Below, piece after piece: positions 15,914 through 23,476 of a DNA stretch of 24,430 bases. Positions within the stretch are counted from its first letter, which is position 1. The number at the start of each line of letters is the position of its first letter. The notes under the pieces are model-generated. The model was not told the origin of the DNA. It made no database searches and was given only the letters and a program-made list of their open reading frames with translations. The translations under genes were made by a program, and so were the position numbers. The stretch is from Myxococcales bacterium (GTDB lineage: Bacteria; Myxococcota_A; Polyangia; Polyangiales; Polyangiaceae): assembly GCA_025362165.1 (NCBI GenBank), contig JANYHY010000374.1, positions 1-24,430 on the forward strand, read 5' to 3'.

Positions 15914-17071
15914 CTAAAAGTCGAGTGCTGCGCCTACGGTGAAGCCATAGCGCAACCACGCGCTCGAAGCGTCGGGCCGTGTTCCGTCATACGCTGGTTG
16001 AACGTCGAGGATGAGCGGTCGGGCCACCAAGCGCAGCGGCGCGGCCACGAGATAAGAGACCGCGAGCGCGAAGTGCGCTGCGGGTTGAACGCCAGAAGAC
16101 GCGCCGCACTGAGGGACGAACACGTCGCCACCAACATCGCTCGCCGTGCCTGTCGCGAGGCCGAAGCCAGCGTCGAAGCTCGCGCGCCACAACGGCGTGA
16201 TGCGAATCGCCGCTGTGCCGACCGCATGAACGAGCACCGACGCTCCCGTGTACTCAGCGGGGACCTTGCACTTGGGGTCCGTGGCGACGTTCGATACTCC
16301 AGCGCTCGTCCCCCAGGCGTCGCCGCTCACGCCGAACCGCAAACCCGCGCCGAGGAGCCAACGCTCGGCATCGAGCAGCGCGTAGGTCGCGAGCAGGTAG
16401 CCCATGGGCATGACCGAGCCGCTTGCGCCTCCATAACGCGGCACCGTCAAGCCGACGCCGCCCTCGATCGAGACGCGCCCGCGCTTGCCCGACGCGTGAT
16501 CGGTCAACGCGTGGCCGCCCATTAAATCAGCCCCAATCACGATCGCGCGACCGAACTTCGCGTTCGCCTTGCCGAGGTACGAAGGGTAACCGTCTTGCTC
16601 CACGCGCACCTGATGAACACCCGGCGCAACATCGAGAGTGATCGGCGCCGCGCCCGCGATCTTGTCGTCGACGAACACGCGAGCGCCCGTGGGAGTGGAG
16701 GTCACGGTGAGCGGAGAGGTGCGGCCGTCTAGCGCCTCTCTCGTCGAGTTGGCGTCCTCGCGATCTTCCAGCGTGAGATCCTCGCGCTGCAAGTATGCGT
16801 CGAGCGCTTCGTGCGCGGCCTCTGGCTCGTCCAGCTTGAGGTGACACTTGGCGACGTTCCACAGCTCGCTCGACGGTCCGCCGAGCTTGAGCGCATGTTC
16901 GAAGTAGACGATCGCGTCTTTGTAGCGACCCTCCTTGTACGCGCGGACACCCTCTTGATCGAGGACACGCGCCTCGTCGAGTACGGCGGGATCCTTCGGC
17001 TCGTCGGCGCGCGCGAGGGCTGTGCCGATCAGCAGCAGGCACACCGTCCACGACAACCTTCGCATCGCCAT
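15914..17071 (-). CDS. TPR-PEGA protein with outer-membrane beta-barrel-like C-terminus
   Basis: 385 residues from ATG 17071; ATG 17065 (two residues shorter) is equally possible. A signal peptide ends near ALARADE. Residues about 30-115 are TPR-like helices (EGVRAYKEGRYKDAIVYFEHALKL), followed by a PEGA domain at about 120-170 (PTGARVFVDDKIAGAAP, then PGVHQVRVEQDGY). The last 200 residues alternate polar and apolar residues with many Gly and aromatics, and the chain ends in Phe, a typical BAM-recognised outer-membrane barrel ending. I infer an outer-membrane protein with a periplasmic TPR/PEGA part that may bind peptidoglycan or partner proteins. It starts 18 bases after the metallophosphoesterase stop. 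Confidence 0.82.
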   Translation of the reverse strand: MAMRRLSWTVCLLLIGTALARADEPKDPAVLDEARVLDQEGVRAYKEGRYKDAIVYFEHALKLGGPSSELWNVAKCHLKLDEPEAAHEALDAYLQREDLTLEDREDANSTREALDGRTSPLTVTSTPTGARVFVDDKIAGAAPITLDVAPGVHQVRVEQDGYPSYLGKANAKFGRAIVIGADLMGGHALTDHASGKRGRVSIEGGVGLTVPRYGGASGSVMPMGYLLATYALLDAERWLLGAGLRFGVSGDAWGTSAGVSNVATDPKCKVPAEYTGASVLVHAVGTAAIRITPLWRASFDAGFGLATGTASDVGGDVFVPQCGASSGVQPAAHFALAVSYLVAAPLRLVARPLILDVQPAYDGTRPDASSAWLRYGFTVGAALDF

Positions 17072-17077
17072 CGCGAG

Positions 17078-17104
17078 ACTAGGCTGAAACTAGGCTGAAA
17101 CTAG
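17078..17104. repeat. 11-bp tandem direct repeat across the metallophosphoesterase stop codon
   Basis: GCTGAAACTAG occurs twice in a row (17083-17093 and 17094-17104), preceded by a further partial unit ACTAG at 17078-17082, giving about 2.5 units of period 11. The metallophosphoesterase stop (17090-17092) lies inside the repeat. Loss or gain of one unit would keep the same in-frame TAG, so only the spacing to the next gene changes. Confidence 0.85.
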
Positions 17105-18340
17105 GACGATTTTCGTTATTTCTGGCGGCGCGCCGACACGCGAAGGAGGGCCCACCACTCCGATCCCTCGGTTGACGTAGAGCGTGGTGCCACCGACCTC
17201 GTAGCGACCCGAGACGTAGCGCATGATGAGGTCCGCGGGTCGAAAGCCTGGGTTGACCTGACCGCCGTGCGTGTGACCGCTCAACTGAAGCGCGACTTCG
17301 CCCGGCCAGTAGTCCACCGTTTGCGGCTGGTGTGACAGCAAGATGCGCGGACGATCGGGCGGCACGAAGCTGGCCGCGCGCGTGAGATTGGGACCTTCAC
17401 TGTCGTATCGCGGGGCCCACAGATCATCGACGCCGAGCAGCGCGAAACCGCCGCCATCGCGCGGTCGAATGAGGCGACCCTCGTTCCTGAGCAGGTCGAC
17501 GCCGGCCCCGCGCAGCGCTTCGGTCACCGCGTCTGCGCCCGTGTAGTAGTCGTGGTTGCCGAGGATGGCCTTGATGCCATCGCGCGCTTCGAGCTTGCCG
17601 AGCGACGCGAGCAGGATAGGCAAGTAGGCGCGATCGAAATCGATCAAGTCGCCCGTGAGCACGATGAGATCGGCCTTGATCTCCTTCACGCGAGAGAGCG
17701 CGCGGTCGAGCTCGTCGCTTTGTACGAAAGTGCCGACGTGAAGGTCTGAGGCCTGCGCGATCGTGTATCCGTCGAGCGCCTTCGGGAGGCCGACGATCTT
17801 CACTACGAGCTCCTCGGTCACGTAGTCGTGGCGCCCGATCGCCGCTCCCCATCCGAGCGTGCCGCTGGTCGCCCCGAGCACGAGTGCCCCACCTACGCGC
17901 TCGATCGCGCGTCTTCGACCGAGCACGGCTTGGTCCTCGAGTTCGACCGCCGCGGGCAGATCTTCTTCGCTCTTCTCGACGGTCTTCTCGACGGTCTTCT
18001 CGACGATTGGCGGCGCAGTCGCAGGCGTCTTCTTCTTGCGCGCAGTTCGACCGATCGCGATCGCCATGAGGCGCACGAACGCGAGAGGGAGCGCGCCGAT
18101 GAGGACGATCATGAGCTCGGTCATCGTCACCGCGTAGACGGCGGCGAAGAACGGCGAGTGCGAGTGGCTGGTGATCCACCGCGCAAGCATCGGCAACAGC
18201 ACGAGCACCACGCCGATCACGCGCGCCTCACGCCCGCGATGTGCGAGACGCGGAAACGACGAGCGGATCCACAGCCACACCTGCAAGTGACCGAGCGCGG
18301 CCACGAAGAGCCACATGAACGTCACGAGGACGTAGCGCAT
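17090..18340 (-). CDS. Membrane-anchored metallophosphoesterase (YkuE/YaeI-like)
   Basis: 416 residues from ATG 18340, which shares one base with the prmC stop (TGATG); GGGAGG lies about 11 bases upstream within prmC, and GTG 18352 is an alternative start. The N-terminal third has three or four TM segments (VLVTFMWLFVAALGHLQVWLW, VIGVVLVLLPMLA, and a long one ending LAFVRLMAIAI), a Lys-rich linker with a VEKT repeat, and another hydrophobic segment after RRRAIERVGG. The calcineurin-like phosphoesterase domain has all the dimetal motifs: SDLHVG (198-203), GDLID (230-234), GNHDYY (261-266), LSHQP, and SGHTHGGQ (354-361). The family removes phosphate groups or cleaves phosphodiesters, for example UDP-sugar-lipid or phospholipid head groups, near the membrane surface. 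Substrate unknown. Confidence 0.9.
   Translation of the reverse strand: MRYVLVTFMWLFVAALGHLQVWLWIRSSFPRLAHRGREARVIGVVLVLLPMLARWITSHSHSPFFAAVYAVTMTELMIVLIGALPLAFVRLMAIAIGRTARKKKTPATAPPIVEKTVEKTVEKSEEDLPAAVELEDQAVLGRRRAIERVGGALVLGATSGTLGWGAAIGRHDYVTEELVVKIVGLPKALDGYTIAQASDLHVGTFVQSDELDRALSRVKEIKADLIVLTGDLIDFDRAYLPILLASLGKLEARDGIKAILGNHDYYTGADAVTEALRGAGVDLLRNEGRLIRPRDGGGFALLGVDDLWAPRYDSEGPNLTRAASFVPPDRPRILLSHQPQTVDYWPGEVALQLSGHTHGGQVNPGFRPADLIMRYVSGRYEVGGTTLYVNRGIGVVGPPSRVGAPPEITKIVLVSA
17971..18006. repeat. Three 12-bp in-frame tandem repeats in the metallophosphoesterase linker
   Basis: TCTTCTCGACGG occurs twice in tandem, followed by a third copy with one change (last base A). On the minus strand it encodes a repeated Val-Glu-Lys-Thr unit. 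It lies in the charged linker between the TM region and the phosphoesterase domain, so it only sets linker length. Confidence 0.85.
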
Positions 18341-19197
18341 CACAGGGTCCACCTCCCGAACACCACGCGCTCGATCCGCGCGTAGTCGCTCGCTCGATTC
18401 ACCGCGCTGAAACCCCTGCGCTCGAAGAGCTCGGTCACGGCCGCAGCTTGACCCGAGCCAACCTCCATGGCCAGCGTCCCCCCCGAGACGAGCAACGCGG
18501 GAGCGCCGTTCACGATGCGGCGCGCGAAATCAAGCCCGTCCGCGCCACCGTCGAGCGCGAGTCGCGGCTCGTGTTTCACGATGTCTGGCGAGAGGCTCGA
18601 AACCTCTGCGCTCGCGATGTACGGCGGGTTCGCGGTCACCACGTCGAAGCGCCCAGTGATTCCATCCAAGAGATCCGCGCGCGCGAAGGCCACGTTGTAT
18701 GCGCCGAGCCGCATCGCGTTGTCTCGCGCGACCTCGAGGGCTTCGGCGCTCGTGTCGGTCGCCATCACTTTGGAGGTCGGTCGCTCACGAGCGAGGGTGA
18801 TCGCGATACAGCCCGAGCCCGTGCAGAGGTCGAGCGCGCGCATGGAGAGCGAGACCTGCGCGGTCTGCTTGAGCGCGACCTCCACCAGGCATTCGGTGTC
18901 CGGACGCGGGATCAACACGCGCGCGTCTACCTTGAAGTCTCTCCCGTAGAACTCACGAAACCCGCGTAAATAAGCCACCGGCTCGCGCTCACGCCTGCGC
19001 TTGACCAAGTCGCGGAACGCTGCGAGCTCCTTCGGATCGAGCGGCTTGCCGAGGTCGATGAACAGCTGCGTGCGCGCGACGCCAAGCGCGAACGCGAGGA
19101 GCACCTCTGCGTCGAGACGCGGGTTGTCGATCCCGCGCGTTCGAAAATCATCGGTCGCCCATTTGAGGACGCTCGCCACTGTCCAAGGCTCGGTCAA
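18340..19197 (-). CDS. prmC: Peptide chain release factor N5-glutamine methyltransferase
   Basis: 285 residues from TTG 19197, chosen because it forms a TTGA overlap with the phosphohexomutase stop and gives a length normal for PrmC; a GTG at 19179 is a possible later start. The N-terminal helical domain is followed by the diagnostic PVAYLRGFREFYGRDFKV...VLIPRPDTECLVE block (about 73-105). The SAM-binding motif is LDLCTGSGC (122-130), and the catalytic NPPY is at 190-193. The enzyme methylates the Gln of the GGQ motif in release factors RF1 and RF2 using S-adenosylmethionine. The usual neighbour prfA is absent; here prmC is embedded between phosphohexomutase and metallophosphoesterase genes. 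Confidence 0.93.
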   Translation of the reverse strand: MTEPWTVASVLKWATDDFRTRGIDNPRLDAEVLLAFALGVARTQLFIDLGKPLDPKELAAFRDLVKRRREREPVAYLRGFREFYGRDFKVDARVLIPRPDTECLVEVALKQTAQVSLSMRALDLCTGSGCIAITLARERPTSKVMATDTSAEALEVARDNAMRLGAYNVAFARADLLDGITGRFDVVTANPPYIASAEVSSLSPDIVKHEPRLALDGGADGLDFARRIVNGAPALLVSGGTLAMEVGSGQAAAVTELFERRGFSAVNRASDYARIERVVFGRWTL

Positions 19198-20573
19198 GCG
19201 CCGCGCTCGCTGCGCGCCTTGCCGACCACGCCGTCGAGGTCGCGCTTGATCGCGTCGAGCTCGACCTCTGTCCCTGCCTCCACGCGCATCACGAGGATCG
19301 GTCCGGTGTTGGACGCGCGCACGAGCCCCCACGCGGGCGCGCTTGACGAGGAGGCAAACATCACGCGCGCGCCGTCCGTATCGACCACGACGTTACCAGC
19401 TGTTTTGTAGTGTTCGGTGACCGCGCGCACGACGTCGAACTTGATCGCGTCAGGACAGTCCACGCGCAGCTCCGGCGTCGTGAACGTCTTCGGGACGTCC
19501 GCGAGCATCTCTCCGAGCGAGCGTCCGTCATCGACGAGGATCTCCAACAAGCGCAACCCCGCATAGAGCGCGTCGTCGAAGCCGAACCAGCGATCGGCGA
19601 AAAAAAGATGCCCGCTCATCTCGCCCGCGAGCAGCGCGTGCTCCTCCTTCATCTTGGTCTTGATGAGTGAGTGTCCAGTCTTCCACATGATCGGACGGCC
19701 GCCGTGCTTGGCGATGTCGTCGTAGAGCGTCTGGCTGCACTTGACCTCGCCGAGGATGGTCGCGCCTGGGTTCTTCGCGAGCACCGCGCGAGAGAACAGG
19801 ATCATCAACTTGTCGCCCCAGACGATGTCTCCGTTCGCGTCGACCGCGCCAAGCCGATCGGCGTCTCCGTCATACGCGAGGCCCACACGCGAGCCGGTCG
19901 CCTTCACGCGCGCGATCAACGCCTCGAGATTTTTTGCGACAGTCGGATCCGGGTGATGATTGGGAAAGTGTCCGTCCATCTCGCAGAACAACGGATCGGG
20001 CGAGAAACCAGCCTGACGAAGCGCACGCAAGCCGAGCGGACCACCCGCGCCGTTGCCTGCGTCGAGCACGAACGGCAGCGGACCGGTCGGGCGTTTGATG
20101 TCTTTCGTCAGCGCGGCGACATACTCGTTCGACACGTCGAGCGACTCGATGCTCCCGCCAGCCGAAGTAGGTAGCTCGTCTGCCTCGAGTCGAAGGCGAA
20201 GTTTCTGGATCTCCGCGCCGAAGTAGCTCGCCTTGCCGCGCATGATCTTGAAGCCATTGTCGGGCGCCGCGTTGTGGCTCCCTGTGATCATGACGCCGCC
20301 GTCTGCGCCCGTGTGGTGCACCGCGAAGTACATCATCGGCGTTGGCCCGACTCCGACGTCGATCACTCGCACACCCGCTGAAATCAAGCCTTTGGTGAGC
20401 GCGGCGTGCAGCCTATCGCTCGATAGCCGGCAGTCCCGCGCGACCACGATCGTCTTCGGCTGGATCTCCGCCGCGAGCCCAACACCGAGCGCGCGCGCGA
20501 AGTCGTCCGTCAGATCCTGATCTGCGACGCCGCGAATGTCGTACTCGCGAAAGACATGCTTGGGGACTTGCAT
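19194..20573 (-). CDS. Phosphoglucomutase/phosphomannomutase (alpha-D-phosphohexomutase)
   Basis: 459 residues from ATG 20573 (MQVPKHVFREYDIRG). All four phosphohexomutase signatures are present: the phosphoserine loop MITGSHNAAPDNGFK with Ser99, the metal-binding loop DGDADRLG (235-242), the sugar-binding loop GEMSGH (317-322), and the phosphate-binding loop RASNTGP (419-425). The pattern is closest to the bifunctional PMM/PGM (AlgC/ManB-like) group, which interconverts 1- and 6-phosphates of mannose or glucose for GDP-mannose or UDP-glucose and polysaccharide synthesis. It is the first gene of the six-gene minus-strand unit. A short gap (51 bases) separates it from the divergent oxidoreductase gene. 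Confidence 0.93.
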   Translation of the reverse strand: MQVPKHVFREYDIRGVADQDLTDDFARALGVGLAAEIQPKTIVVARDCRLSSDRLHAALTKGLISAGVRVIDVGVGPTPMMYFAVHHTGADGGVMITGSHNAAPDNGFKIMRGKASYFGAEIQKLRLRLEADELPTSAGGSIESLDVSNEYVAALTKDIKRPTGPLPFVLDAGNGAGGPLGLRALRQAGFSPDPLFCEMDGHFPNHHPDPTVAKNLEALIARVKATGSRVGLAYDGDADRLGAVDANGDIVWGDKLMILFSRAVLAKNPGATILGEVKCSQTLYDDIAKHGGRPIMWKTGHSLIKTKMKEEHALLAGEMSGHLFFADRWFGFDDALYAGLRLLEILVDDGRSLGEMLADVPKTFTTPELRVDCPDAIKFDVVRAVTEHYKTAGNVVVDTDGARVMFASSSSAPAWGLVRASNTGPILVMRVEAGTEVELDAIKRDLDGVVGKARSERGA

Positions 20574-20624
20574 GGGTTGTGTCTAGCCTAGTCAGCGGTG
20601 CCAAGCGATGGCAGCATCCGTCGC

Positions 20625-21269
20625 ATGAAAAAGATCGGTGTCATCGGTTCAGGTCAAGTGGGCGAGGTTCTCGCGAACGGCATGCTCAAGCACGGCTACG
20701 CGGTGATGCGCGGAACGCGCGAGCCGACCAAGCTCGCCGATTGGAAGACGAAGGCTGGTGAGCACGCAAGCACGGGAACGATGGCGGAGGCCGCGACCTT
20801 CGGGGATCTCGTCATCCTCGCAGTCAAAGGCACCGCAGCCGAACAGGCGGTGGGGCTCCTGGGCGAGGGCATCAACGCCAAGCTCGTCATCGACGCGACC
20901 AACCCGATCGCGGACGCGCCGCCAGTCAACGGAGTCGTTCAATACTTCACCGGACCCAATGACTCATTGATGGAGCGACTGCAAAAGAAAGCTCCCAAAG
21001 CGCACTTCGTCAAAGCGTTCTCTTGTGTCGGCAATGCATTGATGATCGATCCCAAGCTCACGGGCGGCCGCCCCTCGATGTTCATCTGCGGCAATGACGC
21101 CGGCGCCAAAGAGCAAACCAAGAAGCTCCTCGATCAAATCGGCTGGGACACCGAGGACGTCGGCATGGTCGAAGGCGCGCGCGCGATCGAGCCGCTCTGC
21201 ATGCTCTGGTGCATCCCTGGGATGCTCAAGCAAGACTGGATGCACGCCTTCAAGATGATTAGGCCGTAA
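20625..21269 (+). CDS. NADPH-dependent F420 reductase-like oxidoreductase
   Basis: 214 residues from ATG 20625 (MKKIGVIGSGQVG), chosen because the nucleotide-binding strand starts at once; an in-frame GTG at 20598 would add nine residues that break this pattern. The Rossmann GxGxxG motif is GSGQVG at 8-13, with TRE at the end of the second strand where NADP-binding residues usually sit. DATNPIAD and FVKAFSCVGNALM follow the F420-dependent NADP oxidoreductase fold (PF03807 type). Some members use substrates other than F420, so the electron partner is open. It is a single-gene unit between two minus-strand operons. Confidence 0.85.
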   Translation: MKKIGVIGSGQVGEVLANGMLKHGYAVMRGTREPTKLADWKTKAGEHASTGTMAEAATFGDLVILAVKGTAAEQAVGLLGEGINAKLVIDATNPIADAPPVNGVVQYFTGPNDSLMERLQKKAPKAHFVKAFSCVGNALMIDPKLTGGRPSMFICGNDAGAKEQTKKLLDQIGWDTEDVGMVEGARAIEPLCMLWCIPGMLKQDWMHAFKMIRP

Positions 21270-21303
21270 TCAGAGGCCCAATCACGACCGACATCGTGCG
21301 CCG

Positions 21304-21960
21304 TCAGCAGCAATCGCTCGACACGGGCAGTTTGCGCGCGTCGGGTCGGCTCGGACGAAGATCGCAGCCGCTCTTGTCGACCTCGATCGTGAGCGGCCCG
21401 AGCGCGACCTCTACGGGCACCGTGAGGGACTTGCCGTCGGGAAAGACCCAGTGTTTGGCGGCGACCGACGTGTGACAGCAGAAGACCGCCTTGTCCACGC
21501 CGCCTTGGGGGACGTGCGCAAGTGCACGCCTGCTGGCGATTTCGGGGACGCGTGCGAACACGGCCCGCGTCGTGTCGTCGAGGCGCCGCACGTCGATACC
21601 CAAGTGATCGAGGAAGGGCCGCGCGCGTCGCGTCTCGGGCGCCTTCGTCTCGCGAAGATCATCTTGCGACACCGCGATAGAGGAGAAGATGAGGTTGAGC
21701 CCCGACTCGAAGGCGTACTTCACGTAGCCCGCCTTGGAGTTCTCCACGACGCCGCCGAGCGTGCGGAGCGCGACGTGTGGGAGCGCATCGGTCTCGTCCA
21801 CCTTCACGTGCGCGTGCAGCGAGTCAGCCAAGCGAACGACCTCGCGCAGCGCGAAGGTGTCGTCGAGCGCCCCGAGGATCGACGCGCGCTCCTGTTGGGT
21901 GAGCAGGCCAAGCGTGAGAGCTCCATCGAGCGTGACGAGCATTGCGTCGGGCCGCAGCAT
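21304..21960 (-). CDS. Unknown cysteine-ended protein coupled to the Tim44-like gene
   Basis: 218 residues from ATG 21960, one base after the Tim44-like gene's TAA, with GGGGGA just upstream as a good ribosome-binding site; ATG 21972 would overlap that gene by 11 bases. I do not recognise the family. The N-terminal half is helical (ALTLGLLTQQERASILGALDDTFALREVVRLADSL). The C-terminal third has VDKAVFCCHTSVAAKHW, a predicted beta region, GCDL, and a chain end SSDCC. Three cysteine sites plus His suggest metal binding or disulfides, but there is no signal peptide or TM segment, so it is probably cytoplasmic. Operon position ties it to the Tim44-like and TPM proteins. Confidence 0.75.
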   Translation of the reverse strand: MLRPDAMLVTLDGALTLGLLTQQERASILGALDDTFALREVVRLADSLHAHVKVDETDALPHVALRTLGGVVENSKAGYVKYAFESGLNLIFSSIAVSQDDLRETKAPETRRARPFLDHLGIDVRRLDDTTRAVFARVPEIASRRALAHVPQGGVDKAVFCCHTSVAAKHWVFPDGKSLTVPVEVALGPLTIEVDKSGCDLRPSRPDARKLPVSSDCC

Positions 21961-21961
21961 T

Positions 21962-23476
21962 TTATCCCCCATAGGACTCGTCTTGCTCGATTCGAGAAAG
22001 CACCCAATCGAACTCGCCAGTCGTGACTTTTACTTTGCAATATTCGCAATTACCCGTCATTGCGATCTTGAGGGGCGCGCCGCAGCTCGGGCACTCAGGG
22101 GTCGTCTTGGTGGGCTTTCCGCTGGGCTGCGCGCCGCGAATGAGCGTCCAATACTCGCTATAGGCGCGCTCTTTGGAGCGACTGCCACTCAATAGTCTAC
22201 CGTCTTCCGACATCGTGTAATCGAGGCCAGTCGCCCACACGCGGACGGTGATTGCATCATAATGTTTGTCGCTGATCACACTCGCAAGATCAATGCGCTG
22301 AATACGCGCGTTCTCCGTGATGTTGCGGACGCGTTGTTGGATATACATGTCAATCCAGTACATCTGCGATTGAAACAGATTGTCACTTACGAACGGTCGC
22401 GCGCGGAGCCACTCGCGGCTCGACCAGGCGACCTGCAATTGAGCGAATACGAGGCCAACCCTCAATTGGAATTGATTCCAATCGAACGTCGGGTCCTTGC
22501 CTCGAATGGCGTTGGCGTTGTTCTGCGCGTTGGGGTCGATGATGGTGGGCATGTCGTTGCCGACCTCTTCGACGCTGCTCGTCAATGCGGGGCCGCGCTG
22601 CTCCGTCTTGAGTCGCCCCATCGCCGTGACAGCCCAATCGAAGCGCCCACCGCCGACTGCTTGTTTGCAAAAGCTGCATTGATCGCCGCGCACGTTCTGG
22701 AGGGGCGCGCCGCAGTTGGGACAGTCGAGCGTGCGTGATCGCGCGGGAGGCCTGGATTTCGCGGTCGCCGCGCGTGCGAGCGTCAGGCGCTCGACGACAT
22801 AGAGGCGCTGCTCGCGGCCCTGCCGAATTTCGCTGTAGTTGGCCTCGAACTCGATCTCTACAGTGTTGAAGTCGCCGCGCGCGAGCGACACGTAGCGCAT
22901 CGCGCCCACGACGACGCCGCGCACTTCCTCGAGCGACGGGTCGTTGAACGCTTGCGCCGCGGCGGGCTGCACATACGCGGCGAGCGAGCCGATGTTGGAG
23001 CGGGCGCGGTAGCGGTGCAGCTCCGTGTAGAGCGTGTAGACGAAGTCCTCGAACAGCACGACCGAGAACTCGGGATCTTGCGAGCGCAGTCCGTCGATCT
23101 GCGCGCGCGTGACGGCGACGCGGCGAGGTTGCGGCGGCGGGCGGTACTGCGGTCGGAAGGCGTAGTTGGACGCGTTGTTGGTCGACCAGCTGTTGGACTT
23201 GCTACGTGAGATTGCGCGAAAGACGATGAAGCCGCCGACGATCAAGAGCAGCGGTATTCCGATGTATGGGTACTCGACGCAAAGAATGAGGAGGTCAATG
23301 ATGAGCCCTGCGGAGTCACCACCACCTCCGCCACCGCCGCTGTCGCTATCGCCGCCGGAGGAGCCGCCGCCCGAGTAGGACTCGCCGCCGCCGGGCCGCG
23401 CGATCGCCGTCGCTGTGATCGCGACGATCGCGAGCACCAGCAAGATCATGGGCAAATGACGGCGCAGGCGCTTCAT
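21962..23476 (-). CDS. Double Tim44-like protein with two zinc ribbons, membrane-anchored
   Basis: 504 residues from ATG 23476 in an ATGA overlap with the TPM gene. It starts with a signal sequence or anchor (residues 9-27), a Gly/Ser-rich stretch (29-55), and a long hydrophobic stretch (57-90) that could span the membrane once or twice. Two Tim44-like domains follow (about 120-240 and 325-450), and each runs into a zinc ribbon with the same layout: CPNCGAPL...CSFCK (Cys252, 255, 267, 270) then GRFDWAV, and CPSCGAPL...CEYCK (Cys462, 465, 477, 480) then GEFDWVL. Bacterial Tim44-like proteins are membrane-associated with unknown cargo. The 3' part of the gene (about 22000-22500) falls to roughly 43-50% G+C in the lines I counted, well below its neighbours. 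Confidence 0.87.
   Translation of the reverse strand: MKRLRRHLPMILLVLAIVAITATAIARPGGGESYSGGGSSGGDSDSGGGGGGGDSAGLIIDLLILCVEYPYIGIPLLLIVGGFIVFRAISRSKSNSWSTNNASNYAFRPQYRPPPQPRRVAVTRAQIDGLRSQDPEFSVVLFEDFVYTLYTELHRYRARSNIGSLAAYVQPAAAQAFNDPSLEEVRGVVVGAMRYVSLARGDFNTVEIEFEANYSEIRQGREQRLYVVERLTLARAATAKSRPPARSRTLDCPNCGAPLQNVRGDQCSFCKQAVGGGRFDWAVTAMGRLKTEQRGPALTSSVEEVGNDMPTIIDPNAQNNANAIRGKDPTFDWNQFQLRVGLVFAQLQVAWSSREWLRARPFVSDNLFQSQMYWIDMYIQQRVRNITENARIQRIDLASVISDKHYDAITVRVWATGLDYTMSEDGRLLSGSRSKERAYSEYWTLIRGAQPSGKPTKTTPECPSCGAPLKIAMTGNCEYCKVKVTTGEFDWVLSRIEQDESYGG

Noticed and set aside
18340..19332. Longer N-terminus for PrmC running into the phosphohexomutase gene
   Set aside because: The extra residues are an Arg-rich shadow of the upstream gene; TTG 19197 gives normal PrmC length and a TTGA overlap.
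20590..20622. Small inverted repeat TGCCA-5-TGGCA in the gap between the phosphohexomutase and oxidoreductase genes
   Set aside because: Only 5-bp arms, which is common by chance; no further support as an operator.
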